DNA of 64,000 nt from Polytrichum commune (lineage: Eukaryota; Streptophyta; Polytrichopsida; Polytrichales; Polytrichaceae), in contig OX485805.1 of NCBI GenBank assembly GCA_950295325.1, forward strand, positions 52,042,758 to 52,106,757, written 5' to 3'. Each line of letters starts with the position of its first letter. Within the stretch, counting starts at the first letter, position 1. Below, in pieces: positions 12,488 through 24,642 of this stretch. The notes below the pieces were generated by a model, which saw nothing but the letters and a program-made list of their open reading frames with translations, searched no databases and had not been told where the DNA came from. Position numbers and translations under genes: made by a program.

Positions 12488-13769
12488 GGCTCCCAAGAAT
12501 TATGTTCAAGTCCATATCCAAGCCACTTAATGAGGTACAATTTCTGAGGCCTCGTACGACTACTTCTTACCTCATGTGTAAGAAAACGTTCAACATCAAA
12601 CGACAATTCATCATCTTCTAGGATTGATGGTGGCAGAGGTTGTACTTTGCTAAAAGTCTTATATGACTTTAGAAGTGAGATATGAAAACATCATATATTT
12701 TCAATGTCTCTAGCAATTTTAATTTGTAAGCCACTTTGCCCACCCTTTTTAATACCTTAAAATGACCAATCCATCTAGGTAGCAACTTCCTTGCTCCTGA
12801 CATTTTTAACTTAATGTTAGATGTACTAAAAAACACTTGAGTTCCAACATCAAAAACAAATTCACATCTCTTTGTATCAGCATATGACTTATGTCTATTT
12901 TGTATTGCTAGCAAATGCTTCTTAGCCTCTTGCATAATACTAGACATCGATTGCACTAAGTCCTTTGCAGCAAGGACATGACACCTGCTGATCCCAATAT
13001 TCAAAGGTGTCAAGGGATGTTGACTATGATTCAATATAAAATGAGTGGTTTAAATTGATTCTTACTAAGCATTATTGTATGCAAACTCAACCAAGGATAA
13101 ATAAAGATCATAGTTATCTTGAGTTGGACTAACATAATGCCTTAGCATATCTTCAAAAATCGTTTTAACTCTCTCCGTCTACCCGTCTTTTTGAGAATGA
13201 AAAGTTGTCGACACAGCTTGTTTTGTGCCCAAAACATGACATAGTACTACCCAAAACCGACTAGTATATCGATCGAGTATCTCAATCACTAACTAGCTTT
13301 CTGGAAGACCATGATGCTTATACACAAAGTCTATGAATAATTTTGATGTTTTTTATGCAGTAACTATGTTCACTATGGCTATAAAATGAGCCATCTTGCT
13401 CAATTTATTCACATACACCAATATTGCATCATGCCCTTGTTCAATGATAGTTAGTCCAGTGATAAAATCAAGGCTAACACATTCCTACTTCCTTTCAGAA
13501 ATTTCTAAGAGTTGCAATAATCTTGTTATCCTTGTAGTGGAGGTTTTACTACGTTGACATACATCACATGTATTCACATAAGTCTTGACATCATCCCTCA
13601 ATTTTGGCCACCAAAAATTGGTCTCGACTTGCTTCAAGGTCTTTGTAATACCCACATGTCCACTATAAAATGCATCATGACATTCGAAGAGTATATCTTT
13701 ACAAAAGGAATCCACATCAAGTACCACAATTGCCTCTTGGCACCACCAAATGGCATCTTTGAAGACCAA
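12488..13769 (-). pseudogene. Chromovirus integrase and chromodomain region, disrupted
   Basis: The 13,485-13,769 frame carries the integrase zinc-binding domain (His...GHVG...CDVC, the HHCC pattern) with FWWPKLRDDV. The catalytic-core region 13,040-13,480 is heavily broken; near 13,180 the conserved DGQTERV segment has its Gln codon changed to TAG. The 12,669-13,034 frame is the integrase C-terminus (FDVGTQVFFS, RKLLPRWIGHFKV, VAYKLKL). A frameshift near 12,690 follows. The next frame then encodes a chromodomain at 12,488-12,600 with YLIKWLGYG and NSWEP, the aromatic-rich core expected to bind modified histone tails. The domain order is canonical for chromoviruses. The gene is dead. Confidence 0.88.
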
Positions 13770-13959
13770 TTTTACTAAATTAACTGGGTTCTTAAACCAC
13801 GGGTCTAAAACATACCTTGCAATGATCTTATTAAGAAATTCATTTCGAACCCAAGGGGATTTTCTTTAGTGTTGGTCATCCCCATGGGAGCACTCCTCTC
13901 AATGTCGACCGCCACTGGTAGGAAGCTACGACTTAAAGCGTTTATTGTCAGTAAGGCTA

Positions 13960-15181
13960 ACCTGACCCGCTTTTCATCTAATGGGTTCATGCTTAATGAA
14001 TCGGCGATATTGCTTCTCCTAGGACGATACTCCCATCGACAATAAAAAAATTTGCTCCAAATACTCTAACCACCAAGCCTGACGCCTTGACAAATTATGT
14101 TGTGACTTTAGAAAGGTTAATAGATTGTGATCTGTAATCACTATACGATCTAAACTTTCTAAATAAAAATGTCAAGTTCGTAAGGCATATACAACGGCTC
14201 TTAATTCTTGTTCACTTGTGGTATAAATTTTTTTGGCAGGTGCAAGCTAAGCTTGCGGCTTTTAAACGCAATTAGCCTACATTTTTGTTAAAAAATTGTC
14301 CCTTTATCCAACAAAGAAGCATCACATATGACTTCAAGTCTTTCACCAATAATTGGTAAACTCAAAACATGCACGAGAGTTAATACATACCTATTCCCTT
14401 CAAAAGACTCTTAACATTGATCAACCCAAATGTACTTCACATCTTTTCTTGTCAAATGAGTCAAAGGAGTGACTATGGTTGAATAACCTTGAATAAATCG
14501 ACAAATATAATTACTAAGATCCAAGAATGAATGCAATTGACTAACATTGTTGGGCCTTGCCCATCTAGTCACTGTATCAATCTTTTAAGGGTCAACCTTA
14601 ATCCCATCCTTACCCATCACATGGCCAAAGTATTATGAGTCACCCTTTGCAAAGCGACACTTAGTTAACTTAGCATATAAATTGTTCTCCTGTAGTATAT
14701 CAAATATTTTGCGTAAGTGTTCAAGGTGTTCTTCTTGTGTCTTTGAAAACACCAAAATATCATCAAGATATACCAAAACAAATTTTCTCAAGTTTTGTTA
14801 AAAAACTTTGTTCATCAACCCTTAGAAAGTTGCAGGTGCATTGGTTCATCCTAAACTCAAAACTTTGAATTGATAATGAGCAAAAGACACTCTAAATGCA
14901 ATCTTAGGTATATTTTCTTCTGAAATTCAAATTTGAGCCAAATCTAATGAACTAGACATACAAGATCCGGCCAATTGATCAAATAGATCATCAATTATTG
15001 GCAATGAATATCGATTCTTTATGGTTAGTTTATTCAAAGCTCTATAATCTATCATCATTCTTAGTCCACCGTTTATTTTCTTAACAAATAAGATCGGTGA
15101 TCCATAAGATGAAGAACTTGGTTCTATCCACCCTTTGTGGATATATTCTGTAATATGAATATTGGCTTCTTCAACCTCCAA
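13960..15181 (-). pseudogene. Chromovirus reverse transcriptase and RNase H, disrupted
   Basis: The 14,927-15,181 frame holds the RT start: [20 protein letters not shown], then [16 protein letters not shown] and [11 protein letters not shown]. The catalytic YLDD box is intact at 14,759-14,770 (minus), followed by ILVFSKT and the LTKCRF segment. RNase H remnants follow at lower coordinates (HNLSRRQAWWLEYL near 14,060-14,100). The usual tail motif reads YRPRRSNIADSLS near 13,990-14,030. Several frameshifts and stops interrupt the sequence between these blocks. Confidence 0.9.
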
Positions 15182-15539
15182 AGGATTGAGTCTATAAATA
15201 AGTCTAAAAGGTGGTTTATGACCTTCTTCTAATGGTATAGTATGGGCTATCTCTCTCTCTAGTGGAAGCCCTACGGGTATGGGTTGAATATAGCTTTATA
15301 TTACTTCACCAAAGACCCTACAAGGTAATTTTCCAACCTTGAAGATGGTTTTTTATTTTGTACATTTTTTAAATGAATGAGTAACGGTGTACAACCTTTC
15401 TTTACTGCTCTCTTGAATTACAAAGTTGATAACATGTTGCATCGAGGCATGGACTTCTTCTTGTTTGTGACCACACTTTGAATTGTAGTTTTCTTATTGC
15501 CCTTATGCAATATACAAGCTTTAGAATCATAATCAATGT

Positions 15540-15963
15540 GGACTCTATGCTTATTAAACCAATTTTCTCCCAAAATCAAATCAAAGCCATCACTTAACCA
15601 AGCACGAGACTTGAGATTGGTATTGTTGAATTTTCACATGCACATGGACGGTCTCCTCCATTTTAACTTCCAATCCATTTTCCAATACCACTTTACCATT
15701 ATAATCTTTCACATGCAAGCCAATACATTTACGGTATCCACTAAAATATGCCCATTTATTCTAGGGACTTTCCCTAAAAATTGCATAGTTTGACCATTAG
15801 TTGAAATAGAATTCAAGAGTCTAGGTTGAGATAGATCATAATACCCTTGCCATATGATTTTTTTTGTCAATCCAAAAGCATCTATATAAGTGTGTTTACA
15901 CTCATGTATTAATTGAAATCTTGACAATAATCTATTGTCGCCTTGACTCTTATTCTTTTTCAC
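15540..15963 (-). pseudogene. Chromovirus aspartic protease, active site altered
   Basis: The frame 15,709-15,963 (minus) includes GHILVDTVNVLACM. The catalytic triad of retroviral-type proteases normally reads D-[ST]-G; here Gly is Val (DTV). After a break the frame resumes with SDGFDLILGENWFNKH near 15,540-15,600, matching the conserved ILG-x-x-W-L region near the protease end. A protease with DTV should be inactive. Confidence 0.75.
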
Positions 15964-16199
15964 TAAAATGCAAGCACAAGTCTCAAAGGGTTTTTTTTTT
16001 CTTTTAACTTTTACATAAGCACTAACATATTTGGCTAGGTTATTGGAATATGAATTAATAAGTAAACAATGACCAAAAACCTTAAAATCTTCACTAAAAT
16101 GTGTATCTAGTGAACTTCAGAAATTAGAAAATTGGTTAAATGAATTGCCAATCTTAGACTCTAAGATTTGATCAAGAGAATCCAAAAATTCTAATTTTG

Positions 16200-16900
16200 A
16201 TCTCCTTTCTACCTGAACAAATTACCCACAATCTTTCTATTGAGGATCTAAAAATCCTTGTCCGCTTTGTCAATAGTGGAATTAGATTTCTTAGGGCAAG
16301 CATTAGCCCTATGGCCTCTTTTCTCACAAAAGTAGCAATTCCCTTGTTTTTTTTAAGGCTGCAACTCTTTTGTAGTCAATCTCCCTACCATTAGTAAACT
16401 TCATGGTAGATTTTCTTTAATTCTTGATCGGATCAACTACTCCTATAGAAGGAGTTTTTTTCTCACCGTTTTGAATAAATGCAATCCCTAACCTAGACTT
16501 AACTCGTTGAACATTAGATCCTACAAAAACGGCATAGGTAACTAGCCTCTGAAAATCCTCCCAAGGTTGGACATCATTCAATGGGTCCACTGCTACCTTT
16601 AGTCTTATTTATGGATTTGATCCATCAATAAAACAATGAATCTTATCACCAACACTCATGTGTAAAGTAACAACTTTTGCACATAAGTTTTTAAACTCAT
16701 TAGCATTACCGTTAATTGATGAGTGGTGAGATAACTTACCACGTTTGGCACGGGCACGCTCACACTTCATTGGCTCCTTCACTATATTGGCTTTCAAAGT
16801 CCCCAACTTCACCTCATTTCGCTCCTTGGTCTTTTTCAATTCTTCCATCTCTAATGTATAAGGTGTTCAATAGTAATATTATTCTCTAACGTATTCTCCA
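16200..16900 (-). pseudogene. Chromovirus gag with zinc knuckle, fragmentary
   Basis: A complete C-X2-C-X4-H-X4-C knuckle (CYFCEKRGHRANAC) lies at 16,296-16,338 on the minus strand, with a Lys-rich segment after it. Upstream, the 16,609-16,848 frame (79 codons) has the charged composition of a gag C-terminal region, including VTLHMSVGDKIHCFIDG. Gag packages the element RNA. Stops separate the parts. Confidence 0.75.
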
Positions 16901-16962
16901 TCTCTAGGGTTATTGAAACATTAGTCTCAAGAGATACCATCTTTGTTTTGAAACGAAAACAT

Positions 16963-16974
16963 GCTCTAATACCA
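16963..16974 (-). other. Primer-binding site, initiator Met tRNA
   Basis: On the minus strand the 12 bases read TGGTATTAGAGC, three bases inside the 5' LTR. The canonical site complementary to plant initiator methionine tRNA is TGGTATCAGAGC, so 11 of 12 match. This fixes the element's orientation and 5' end. Confidence 0.9.
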
Positions 16975-16977
16975 AAA

Positions 16978-17232
16978 TGTAACAAAACTCTAATTCTCTA
17001 TTGGATATTTCTTTGGCATGAACCAACCAACCAAGAAATAAGATAAAGAACCCTTACTCTCATGCAAGAGCTATTTGTATTTTTTATCCCCACCATGCCC
17101 GGTTGTCTTAAGTTTAACTAAAGTAAATAACAAGTTGAACTATAATGAACTCTATGCTTTTACTTTAAACTCATTCTAGACTACCGTTAACTTAGTTCTA
17201 GTCAACATGTACCAATAGTGGTCCATGTTACA
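16978..17232 (-). repeat. 5' LTR of the chromovirus
   Basis: Direct repeat of 12,019-12,272. Its ends form the short inverted repeat TGTAAC...GTTACA. The inner edge faces the primer-binding site. Differences from the other LTR are mostly single substitutions, densest around 17,020-17,070. Confidence 0.92.
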
Positions 17233-20200
17233 ATTAGGGTGGTAGAGCTCTAAAGTATCGCCTAGGATTAGGGTTGTGAAGTTGAAAAGACATTTAAGGT
17301 GGCTCTAGAATCACCTTTAGTTATGCTTGGGGGTTCAAAAGGGGTAGAAACCTTGAGAAAACTCAATGGTAAAGGTGGCCACTTTGGCTTTGGCTTTACT
17401 AAATAATTTTGTATCTTTGAAGCCACTTTTGTCTTTCTTCATTCTAGTGTGTTGATGTTTACCTACATGTTGAATGGGACAAGCAATGAGCCACAACTGC
17501 ATGTCAATTACGGGAGTGATGTTGTCACGCCTGACTACACAATGTGCTTTGCATACTATGCAGGTGTGCACGACATAGGACATACTAAGACATGTTTAGA
17601 TATATTTGTTGACATTAATTAGCATAACCACAATATTAAGTGTGCATGTAAATGTAACTTTTTGTGTCATTGGAGTCCAATTAAAGTGAATCAAGGTCAT
17701 GTTTGCTTCCTTTGGTAGGAAAGGCTTTGAAGGGTTCATTGTTGTTACATTTTCGATTTCTCCTTGGTACAAATGTGGCCTTATCTACTACATATCACCA
17801 AAAGCATGTATATTTTCAAACCTTTAATTGGCCAAGCATGTTTTGATATGGTCATCCATATTGTGTAGTAGTACCTAATATTTCACTACTCATTTATCAT
17901 AATTTTCTTCCTTTATAAATTTCTATAGTAATATGACCATATTAATAGCTATATAATACATATTTGATCATTTTCATATTTTTAAATAATAGGAAGATAT
18001 TTGAATATTTCTTTAATGTGTAGATTGACACATTAAATCATAAAAAATCATGAATCAAATTTTAAAATCTTAGAATTTTCACATGTGTTTATCACATTTT
18101 TTCACCCCCCCCCCCCCCCATGGCAAATAGTTGTCATGAACCAAAATTCACATCAAATGATGCATTTTGATTGCCCCTTCTTGAGGTCAAGGATACTACG
18201 CAATCATTTTAGTTTGTCCCACACTATTCATCATTGACCTACGTTAAGTGTCTTATAATCATTAGCTGACAAACAGAGAGAAGTGTCAAATGACACTTAG
18301 TGGTACGTGAAAAGTCACGAAGACCACTCTAAGTAATATGGCAAACCAAATCTAATTTAGTATAGTACCTTGGATTGTTGACCTCTTTTTACCAAGATGG
18401 TCATGTCTCTTGTACTTTTGAAGCCTTCGACACAAGGTAATTATCAAAAGATAAAAATCATTAGGTGACATGCAATGGTCCTCTATGCACAATACTCAAG
18501 GACATAAGATTGTGCCATAAGATAAAGATTTCTTCATAAATTGCATGTTCATGTCATGTTTTCATCAGTGAGCAAGTAGTTTTATTATGTGATTTTTGTG
18601 ATTGTGTGCATTCAATTTGTTCCAAAATAAACAATACAAAATTTTCATATAGATTATATTTATATTTATATTATTTGTTCCACCAATCAACACCATGACA
18701 TACTTGCAAGATAACACTGAATAAGCTTGTCTACTTGTTGAGTTAAATTTCCATATAGAGATATATTGATTTGTTGTTTCTTGTTGTGGAAAGTGTATAG
18801 CATGAATATATATATTATTATCATCTCATTTATATTTTATAATTAGCCATTGAGTTACTTTTACCAACATATATAGCAATGACACAATTTAGTAACTCAC
18901 AAAATGTGATGACAACCACTATGTTTATGGCAATCTCATTTTAAAGCTAGTTAGACAATGCACCATCATCTCACATTGATTGTAGCGCAAAATTTCATAA
19001 GTAAACTTACCACAAAATCAATGTTTGTACCACATTGATATAATCCCTCTATTATCAAATGTTTCACTTGAACTTTCTATGCAACATGTACATTCATATT
19101 TGTGACACATATATATTTTGTTTCATGAAATTTAGTCAAATGTTGGGCCACAACGCAATGGTTGGCCCATTAGCTCTACTTCTATTGTGTTGATATTGAA
19201 GACAATCTTGGGGTTATCATTATGCTACTACATATTCAACATCTATATTGTAATTCCAAATTTAACATTTAGTTTGACGAATATGGACACTATTGTGTAA
19301 TTTGCAAGTGACATATGCTTCCTAGGAATATGTGAAAAATTCCATGAACCCGTAATCATGGTCAAATTCTCTAAAACCATCCACATGCTTGCTTGTGGAT
19401 AACAATGATACCTATGAATCGAACAATACTAATAGCCAATAGAGTGTTTAGTAACAGTTTAGAAACAAATGAGGCAACATCATGTCTAATTATAAACAAC
19501 ATGCTCGATATTAGCAAATTCACCTCGTGTCACACAAATCGTCTTGAACAAACCATTTAGTATCTTTTATGACTAAAGATACTTGATCTTGAATAACTTT
19601 CAAAAGATTTTCAACCTTGATCTAAGTTATAGCCCACAACATTCTACAAGAATTGTAATTATAAGATTATATGTGGTCTATGGCTTCTGAGTTTCCTTTT
19701 TCTGCACTAGCAATGGTATATGGGTTAGGGAACCAAGGCATGTACATTCTAGAGAAATCATCGTCTTCCCAATTTAAATCGCCATCTCATGATCCAAATG
19801 CCATATGTATATGTTTATGTGCCTATGATTGACATATGCATGCATAAACCATCAACCTTATATCTAGAGTCATAATATAGCACAAATAATTATATTGAAT
19901 ATCATACTAGAACATTACAAATAATTTGGTAACATATGCATATTTCAAATAATAGTCTCTTGACAATAACATCTATTATTGAGGGGTAATTTGGAAAACC
20001 TAGTATGAGCCATAGTTAACCCTTGAGTGCTCAAGCAATTTCTAGCTTTCTTGGATTGATTAAAATATTTGGCTTCTTGGTCTAAAAATACATTCCATCC
20101 AGATATGCAAAGGTGTACTAGATGATTGTTTTAGAACCACATTCATATTCTTACAATGTTAAAATCCCTTGAAACTCCCTCTTTTCCCCAAACAAGTATC

Positions 20201-20590
20201 ATATAATATTTTATGTGATTTATGGTATTGAACCCACATTCATGATAACTTATCATAAGAGGAAGTGAAATAAAGGTCGCATGTGTCGATGATCATTATA
20301 TACGTGTGTGGTATGTATTTGAGTCCAAGTAATTCATACAAGCTCAAATGTATAATACATTCTAGATTTATGTATGATGCACTTGGAATAGTGCACATGG
20401 TGATATTATGATTCACAGCTTCTTCAAGGTCTTCAATTTGCATGGTTTTGTTTCAACCTCGTCTATTTTTAGGTATCTTCTCATCTCCTTTCCAGCTTGT
20501 GTAGTTGCCATAAATATTTGAGCATTCTCTAGTTGTCCTAGTTGATTTGTACTCTCCTTATACATTTTTTCTTTTTCTTTTTTTCATTCA
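17233..20590. other. No gene recognised; poly-C tract
   Basis: AT-rich DNA with only short open frames (82 codons at 17,335-17,583, 67 at 20,240-20,443) that I cannot assign. A 15-base C run lies at 18,105-18,119. No repeat that I could pair with another part of the window was found between 18.2 and 20.2 kb. Confidence 0.55.
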
Positions 20591-20599
20591 TCATCAAAC

Positions 20600-21680
20600 T
20601 TGTCTTAGTGTATTATACACAAATTATGAAGGCAAATGCAAGTGGTAATCAAGTTAAATACATGTCGGATATGCATTTCAATTCTTTTCAATAAAATCCT
20701 CCACTTTTCAATATATCAAAAGTTTTTTCTACTGTCATTCTTGTTGATGATTGGATTAAATGCTAATGAGCCTTTGCTCTAGGTAATCCATATTTTTCAC
20801 CTTTGAAATGATAACAATACCATTGTCTAATTGGATAAGCAACATCACCCATAACTTATAAGGTAATAGCTCATTTTCTAACACTTTTTCTTCCAATATC
20901 AAAATCTTGGAATAGAGGCCAACTGTTTTTCCAGTTGGAGGTTTTATTTTTTCAATCCTAGATGAGTTCATCGAGTTCATGGCAACACCCATCCCATCCA
21001 AAATTATAATTCCAAAACCTACATTTGCTATCCACTACACCTTGAAGTAGAGTTAAATAAAAATATTTCTACAATAATATGAAGTAGGATCTATAGGAGG
21101 ATTAAAGATAAATATATGACTACCATCAACTGCTCAAATCACATAAGATAATTCCCTAAGCTCCTCAAATTCGGTTGCAATTCTATTTAATATAGCTCTA
21201 GATTGTTTCTCAATCACTAATGATTTTAAATGTTTCTCAATTGTTGCACAAAACTCCCCATCTCAGTACAACCACATAATGAATTACTACTACTAAGTCT
21301 ATTCAAAGAAAGAACAATCCGATTTCTAAGAGGAACGGATGTTCTAAAATTTGTATCCTTACGACTTAATATTGGAGATAAGACACCGTCCAAACTTTCA
21401 TAAATAACCTTGTATGTTCTTTGAACAACTTAATCAAGTAACATCCAAATAATATTTTGTCCGCAAAAATAATATTCCGGTCATACATCCAAATACTTTG
21501 TATCTTCCTAGATGCACTACTCTCCATAGCCATCATAGCAAAAATCATTGTCATGACAACATAATGTTGATGCAAAATATGTTTTTGTAAAATTATAAGA
21601 ACCGCCATAACATGTCGCACGGCCATGAAGAACACAAGAGCCACTAAAATCCTTTGTCTTCGTTTATCCATCTTGTGCAA
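20600..21680 (-). pseudogene. PIF/Harbinger transposase remnant 1
   Basis: Minus-strand pieces follow the order of a Harbinger DDE nuclease. First is the start MDKRRQRILVAL (21,366-21,680 frame). Next is a segment with FRTSVPLRNRIVLSLNRLSS. Then comes AVDGSHIFI near 21,110-21,135 (first catalytic Asp), MGDVAYPIRQW at about 20,817-20,852 (second Asp), and STRMTVEKTFDILK near 20,710-20,745 (Glu). The tail MYL...ITTC-like ends near 20,620. All three acidic positions are still present, but multiple frameshifts and stops make it non-functional. This enzyme class mobilises elements with TWA target duplications, such as the MITEs at 8,171 and 39,874. Confidence 0.8.
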
Positions 21681-21946
21681 AGGACAATTGAAAAAAAAAA
21701 TTGCTGAAATTTTGCTTCATTTATTGAATCGGCTTGGCTTCTTGGCCCTAACACCTTTACATATGGGAAAATTGGCCCCCATTATAATCTTATTGTAATG
21801 TGTAGTTGAGGGTGGCCTCCAACCCAAAAAGGGCTCAAATTTCATGCAATCGGCCTCAAGGGGAATTGGCCCAGCCTTTAAGTGTAAAAGCGGCCCATAG
21901 ACACCTCCAATTGGGAGCTACACACATGCCATTGGAAGATCTTTGT

Positions 21947-22130
21947 GTTGGAGTTAGACAACTCCAACCATAAGAGAGGAATCTTAGTTAGACAACTCTC
22001 TATAGATGGATGTTATTGATTGGAGCTAGACAACTCTCAATGAATAGACAAATCGAGTTGGAATTAGACCGTTCCAACTAGAAGAATAGATGAATGAATC
22101 AAGTTGGATTAGTTAGTTCCAACTAGATGA
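21947..22130. repeat. Cluster of degenerate short hairpins
   Basis: The first hairpin, 21,947-21,968, has 9-base arms GTTGGAGTT and AACTCCAAC around AGAC. Related units follow: ttagacaactctc, attggagctagacaactctcaat variants, and gttggaattagaccgttccaac-like sequence. About four units span 180 bp, each with a TTAGAC core between complementary arms. Its function is unknown. Confidence 0.6.
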
Positions 22131-22296
22131 ATGATATGGAGCCAAATATAGAAGGTATATTGTAGGCAATCGTAGTATTGTTGTTAATTTGTGAGGTTTT
22201 TCTTATGTAGAACGTTTGAAAGTTCACAATACTAATGTCTCCTTTACAAAGATGATTGTATTATTTTGTGTATAAAGAGGAACATGACAAAGTGAA

Positions 22297-22310
22297 GGGG
22301 GGGGGGGGGG
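22297..22310. repeat. Poly-G tract
   Basis: A run of about 14 G within AT-rich sequence. Similar C or G runs lie at 18,105, 23,729, 56,638, 60,005 and 60,683. Confidence 0.9.
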
Positions 22311-22431
22311 ATCTATATAACCACTCAATGAGCACAAGAATCTTCACTTTGGTATTAAACAAAATTCTCATGTGAGCTCCAAAAATTATGAGGAAAGTGG
22401 CTATGGTTTTCATTTGGATTTGCTAACCATC

Positions 22432-23909
22432 TTTTTCTTTTTCTTTTTCTTTTGAGACAGATGGCCAACAAAGCCAACGCCAATGCATAAAACCAAGAAA
22501 GAAAACACATCCTCACCGAGGGGAAGCAAGGCCCCTCGGGCGTGAGACACCGCCACATAAATGCCTACAAAGGATATTCCTATCCCCACCAAGGACAACC
22601 CACTAGACCCAGAAAGCCAAGGACCCCCCACCCCCACCCCACTTGCCAAGGACAACCCCCCAACCACCACAAAATCCCTCCACAGAGAGTAAGCCTACCT
22701 AACTACGTTGTCGTTTCCAGTTCCATTCAATATGCAAGTTATTCTTCCTACAAAGGACGTTCCTATTCCCCCACGTTTTGTCAAAACCTTGGAGCATGGC
22801 CGTAACGAAGAAACTGCTAATCTTAATTTGTTTGCTCACTCGTTCCCACGCCGCCTTGGCATAAATGATAAGTTCATTCCAAATGCGGTGCTTGACCTTA
22901 GACTCATGCCATTGTTCGTGGTTGAAAACTTTGTTGTTGCATTTAATCAAGATGGTCCAAAGCGTGACATCTCTAAGGAGGTGCCAAATGTTAATATTTT
23001 TACTGTATTTCTTAGGAATCCTTTTCCCAAACATGATTTGCTTCCAATTGAAGCAATCATAATTACCAGTTCTAACCCCACAAAGTTTGTACATGATGAA
23101 GGTGGCCCATCTCCAAGCCATTTGTGCTTGAATACAGTCCCAAAATTTGTGTTTGACCGATTCACTCGTGTTTGGGATGCAAAAAAAACATTCCTTAGAG
23201 ATAGAAGCAAGTGCGATGTGAGCCCTCCATTCATTGATTGCCACTGCTTTGTGCCAAATAAACCACATGAACATGGCTTCTTTCCCAGAACGCAACATGT
23301 CCCAAACTTGAGACTAGTAGAACATGTAATTGCATGGGAGATAGCCCTACTATTTACTAGCCACACATGTGGATCCCCGGTTCCTATTAATGACATAGTC
23401 TCTGCTAAGCTTAGTGGTATAGTTATGAAATTGGAATCCGTCCATCCATCGCCATCAATCTGGGTCCCACCTAAGAGTGGCCACCTTACCATAGAAAAAG
23501 CTAGTTTTTTTTTGTTCACCTTCCTATTTAGGCCCTCTAATGGTGTGGATAACTTTAGCTTCGTGGAAGAAATCGGCCATCTCCCATGTGGGATTTTCCC
23601 ATTCCCGAAGGCACCAGGAGTGGGTGCCAACAGTGAAACATTGTACCGGAAGTGGCAAAGAGAGATGTTGTAGTTGCAGGCAAGGAGGGGCAAGGTCAGT
23701 AACACATTGAACAACAAAGGTTGGATCTCCCCCCTCCCCCCCCCCCCCTCAATGTAGAGTCCAATCCATTGTCCAGGGTGGGTAGTATCTGAATTGGCTT
23801 CTAACAGGTGGCGCCATTGTCCAGCAATTGCATTTGTGAGCTCACCCCAATCACTTGTCTTTGTTGGTGTTGAGATTAAATTCCTCTTCCGCTCTCTATA
23901 CGTCAACAC
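22432..23909 (-). mobile_element. LINE 3' end with zf-RVT domain, defective
   Basis: The 22,699-23,298 minus frame (199 codons) encodes a reverse-transcriptase zinc-binding (zf-RVT) domain. It has FMWFIWHKAVAINEWRAHI, then CFFCIPNTSESVKHKFWDC (C-X2-C...H...C), and a tail with FNWKQIMFGKRIP and LLRDVTLWTI. This domain sits at the C-terminus of many plant LINE-type RT proteins. The frame 22,947-23,909 overlaps it with sense-strand sequence further upstream; a frameshift lies between. The RT core is absent, as expected of a 5'-truncated insertion. An A-rich run on the minus strand at 22,432-22,455 may be the decayed tail. The long open frame on the plus strand here (22,708-23,673) is its shadow. 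Confidence 0.8.
23729..23748. repeat. Poly-C tract, interrupted once
   Basis: About 19 C with one T. It lies inside the LINE remnant and extends a minus-strand frame with a Gly-rich segment that is probably artefactual. Confidence 0.85.
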
Positions 23910-24642
23910 AAATGACTTTTTAAAGTGAGAAATATTTGCATTATGACATTGAGTGTAGTAGATTGGAATACTTGAGATGATAGTTTTGTGTTTTGGTAGA
24001 CAAGGGGAAGTTATTATTGAGCATACAATATGTAATTTTTTGGACTACATGTAGAAGTTTCATAACCAAATGTGATCATGAGGATACCAAATGAATGTGA
24101 TCAATGGTTTGAGTTTAGAATTGTCTCATCTTATTTGCGATTACCAACACGTGATCTTATTCCATTTTAAAAACTAGTGATGGCCCCCGTTGGACACTAG
24201 CTTGGTGACTACATCATCCAACAAAAATATATTGACTTTTTTTTTAAATGCAATGGATTTTTCAATTTACATTTATGATTATCAATGGTACTTTGAATCT
24301 CTTCTTTAAAATATAGCTTCCGTGAAGACAATTGTAAAAGCACTCTAATCTTGATACTCTTGATGTTGCTTGTGTTAAGATAATCTACAAACCTCACAAA
24401 CCCCGCTTGACCCTTCCAAGTGACATAAGCCCTCTTAAAATGGACAATGGTGATCATAAACATTTTGTCTTCAACAACCAATTTGTTGCGTTTGTAGTGC
24501 TTAGAATAATACAAGTAGTGTTATTGTTGAAGTACACCGTTGCCCACCTTGGAGAAAAGTGGGTGTTGGAAGTGAGTGCTTCTATCTTATGGGTTGTAAA
24601 CCCTCACCCCAAAACTTTGTGATGAACTTGAATACTATTTGG
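23910..24642. other. No gene recognised
   Basis: A 101-codon minus frame (24,209-24,514) overlaps a 71-codon plus frame (24,407-24,622). Neither shows a known domain. No repeat partner in this window was found. Confidence 0.5.

Larger units (their letters stand above)
12019..17232 (-). mobile_element. Ty3/gypsy chromovirus LTR retrotransposon, nearly full length, defective
   Basis: The 5.2-kb element lies on the minus strand. Two direct LTRs of about 255 bp start TGTAAC and end in TTACA or TACA, read on the minus strand. The primer-binding site is complementary to initiator methionine tRNA, and a polypurine tract abuts the 3' LTR. Reading 5' to 3' on the minus strand: gag with one CCHC knuckle, protease, reverse transcriptase, RNase H, integrase, chromodomain. 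RT before integrase marks Ty3/gypsy, and the chromodomain marks the chromovirus clade. Flanking bases GTTAG (left) and ATTAG (right) look like a 5-bp target duplication with one change. The LTRs differ at many sites (roughly 90% identical by eye), so the insertion is not recent. Stops and frameshifts run throughout. Confidence 0.93.

Noticed and set aside
12019-17232. Endogenous virus
   Set aside because: No envelope-like or movement-protein frame; the domain order and chromodomain are those of an ordinary plant Ty3 retrotransposon.
22708-23673. 321-codon plus-strand open frame
   Set aside because: It is the reverse-strand shadow of the LINE zf-RVT sequence, whose minus-strand translation shows the conserved residues.
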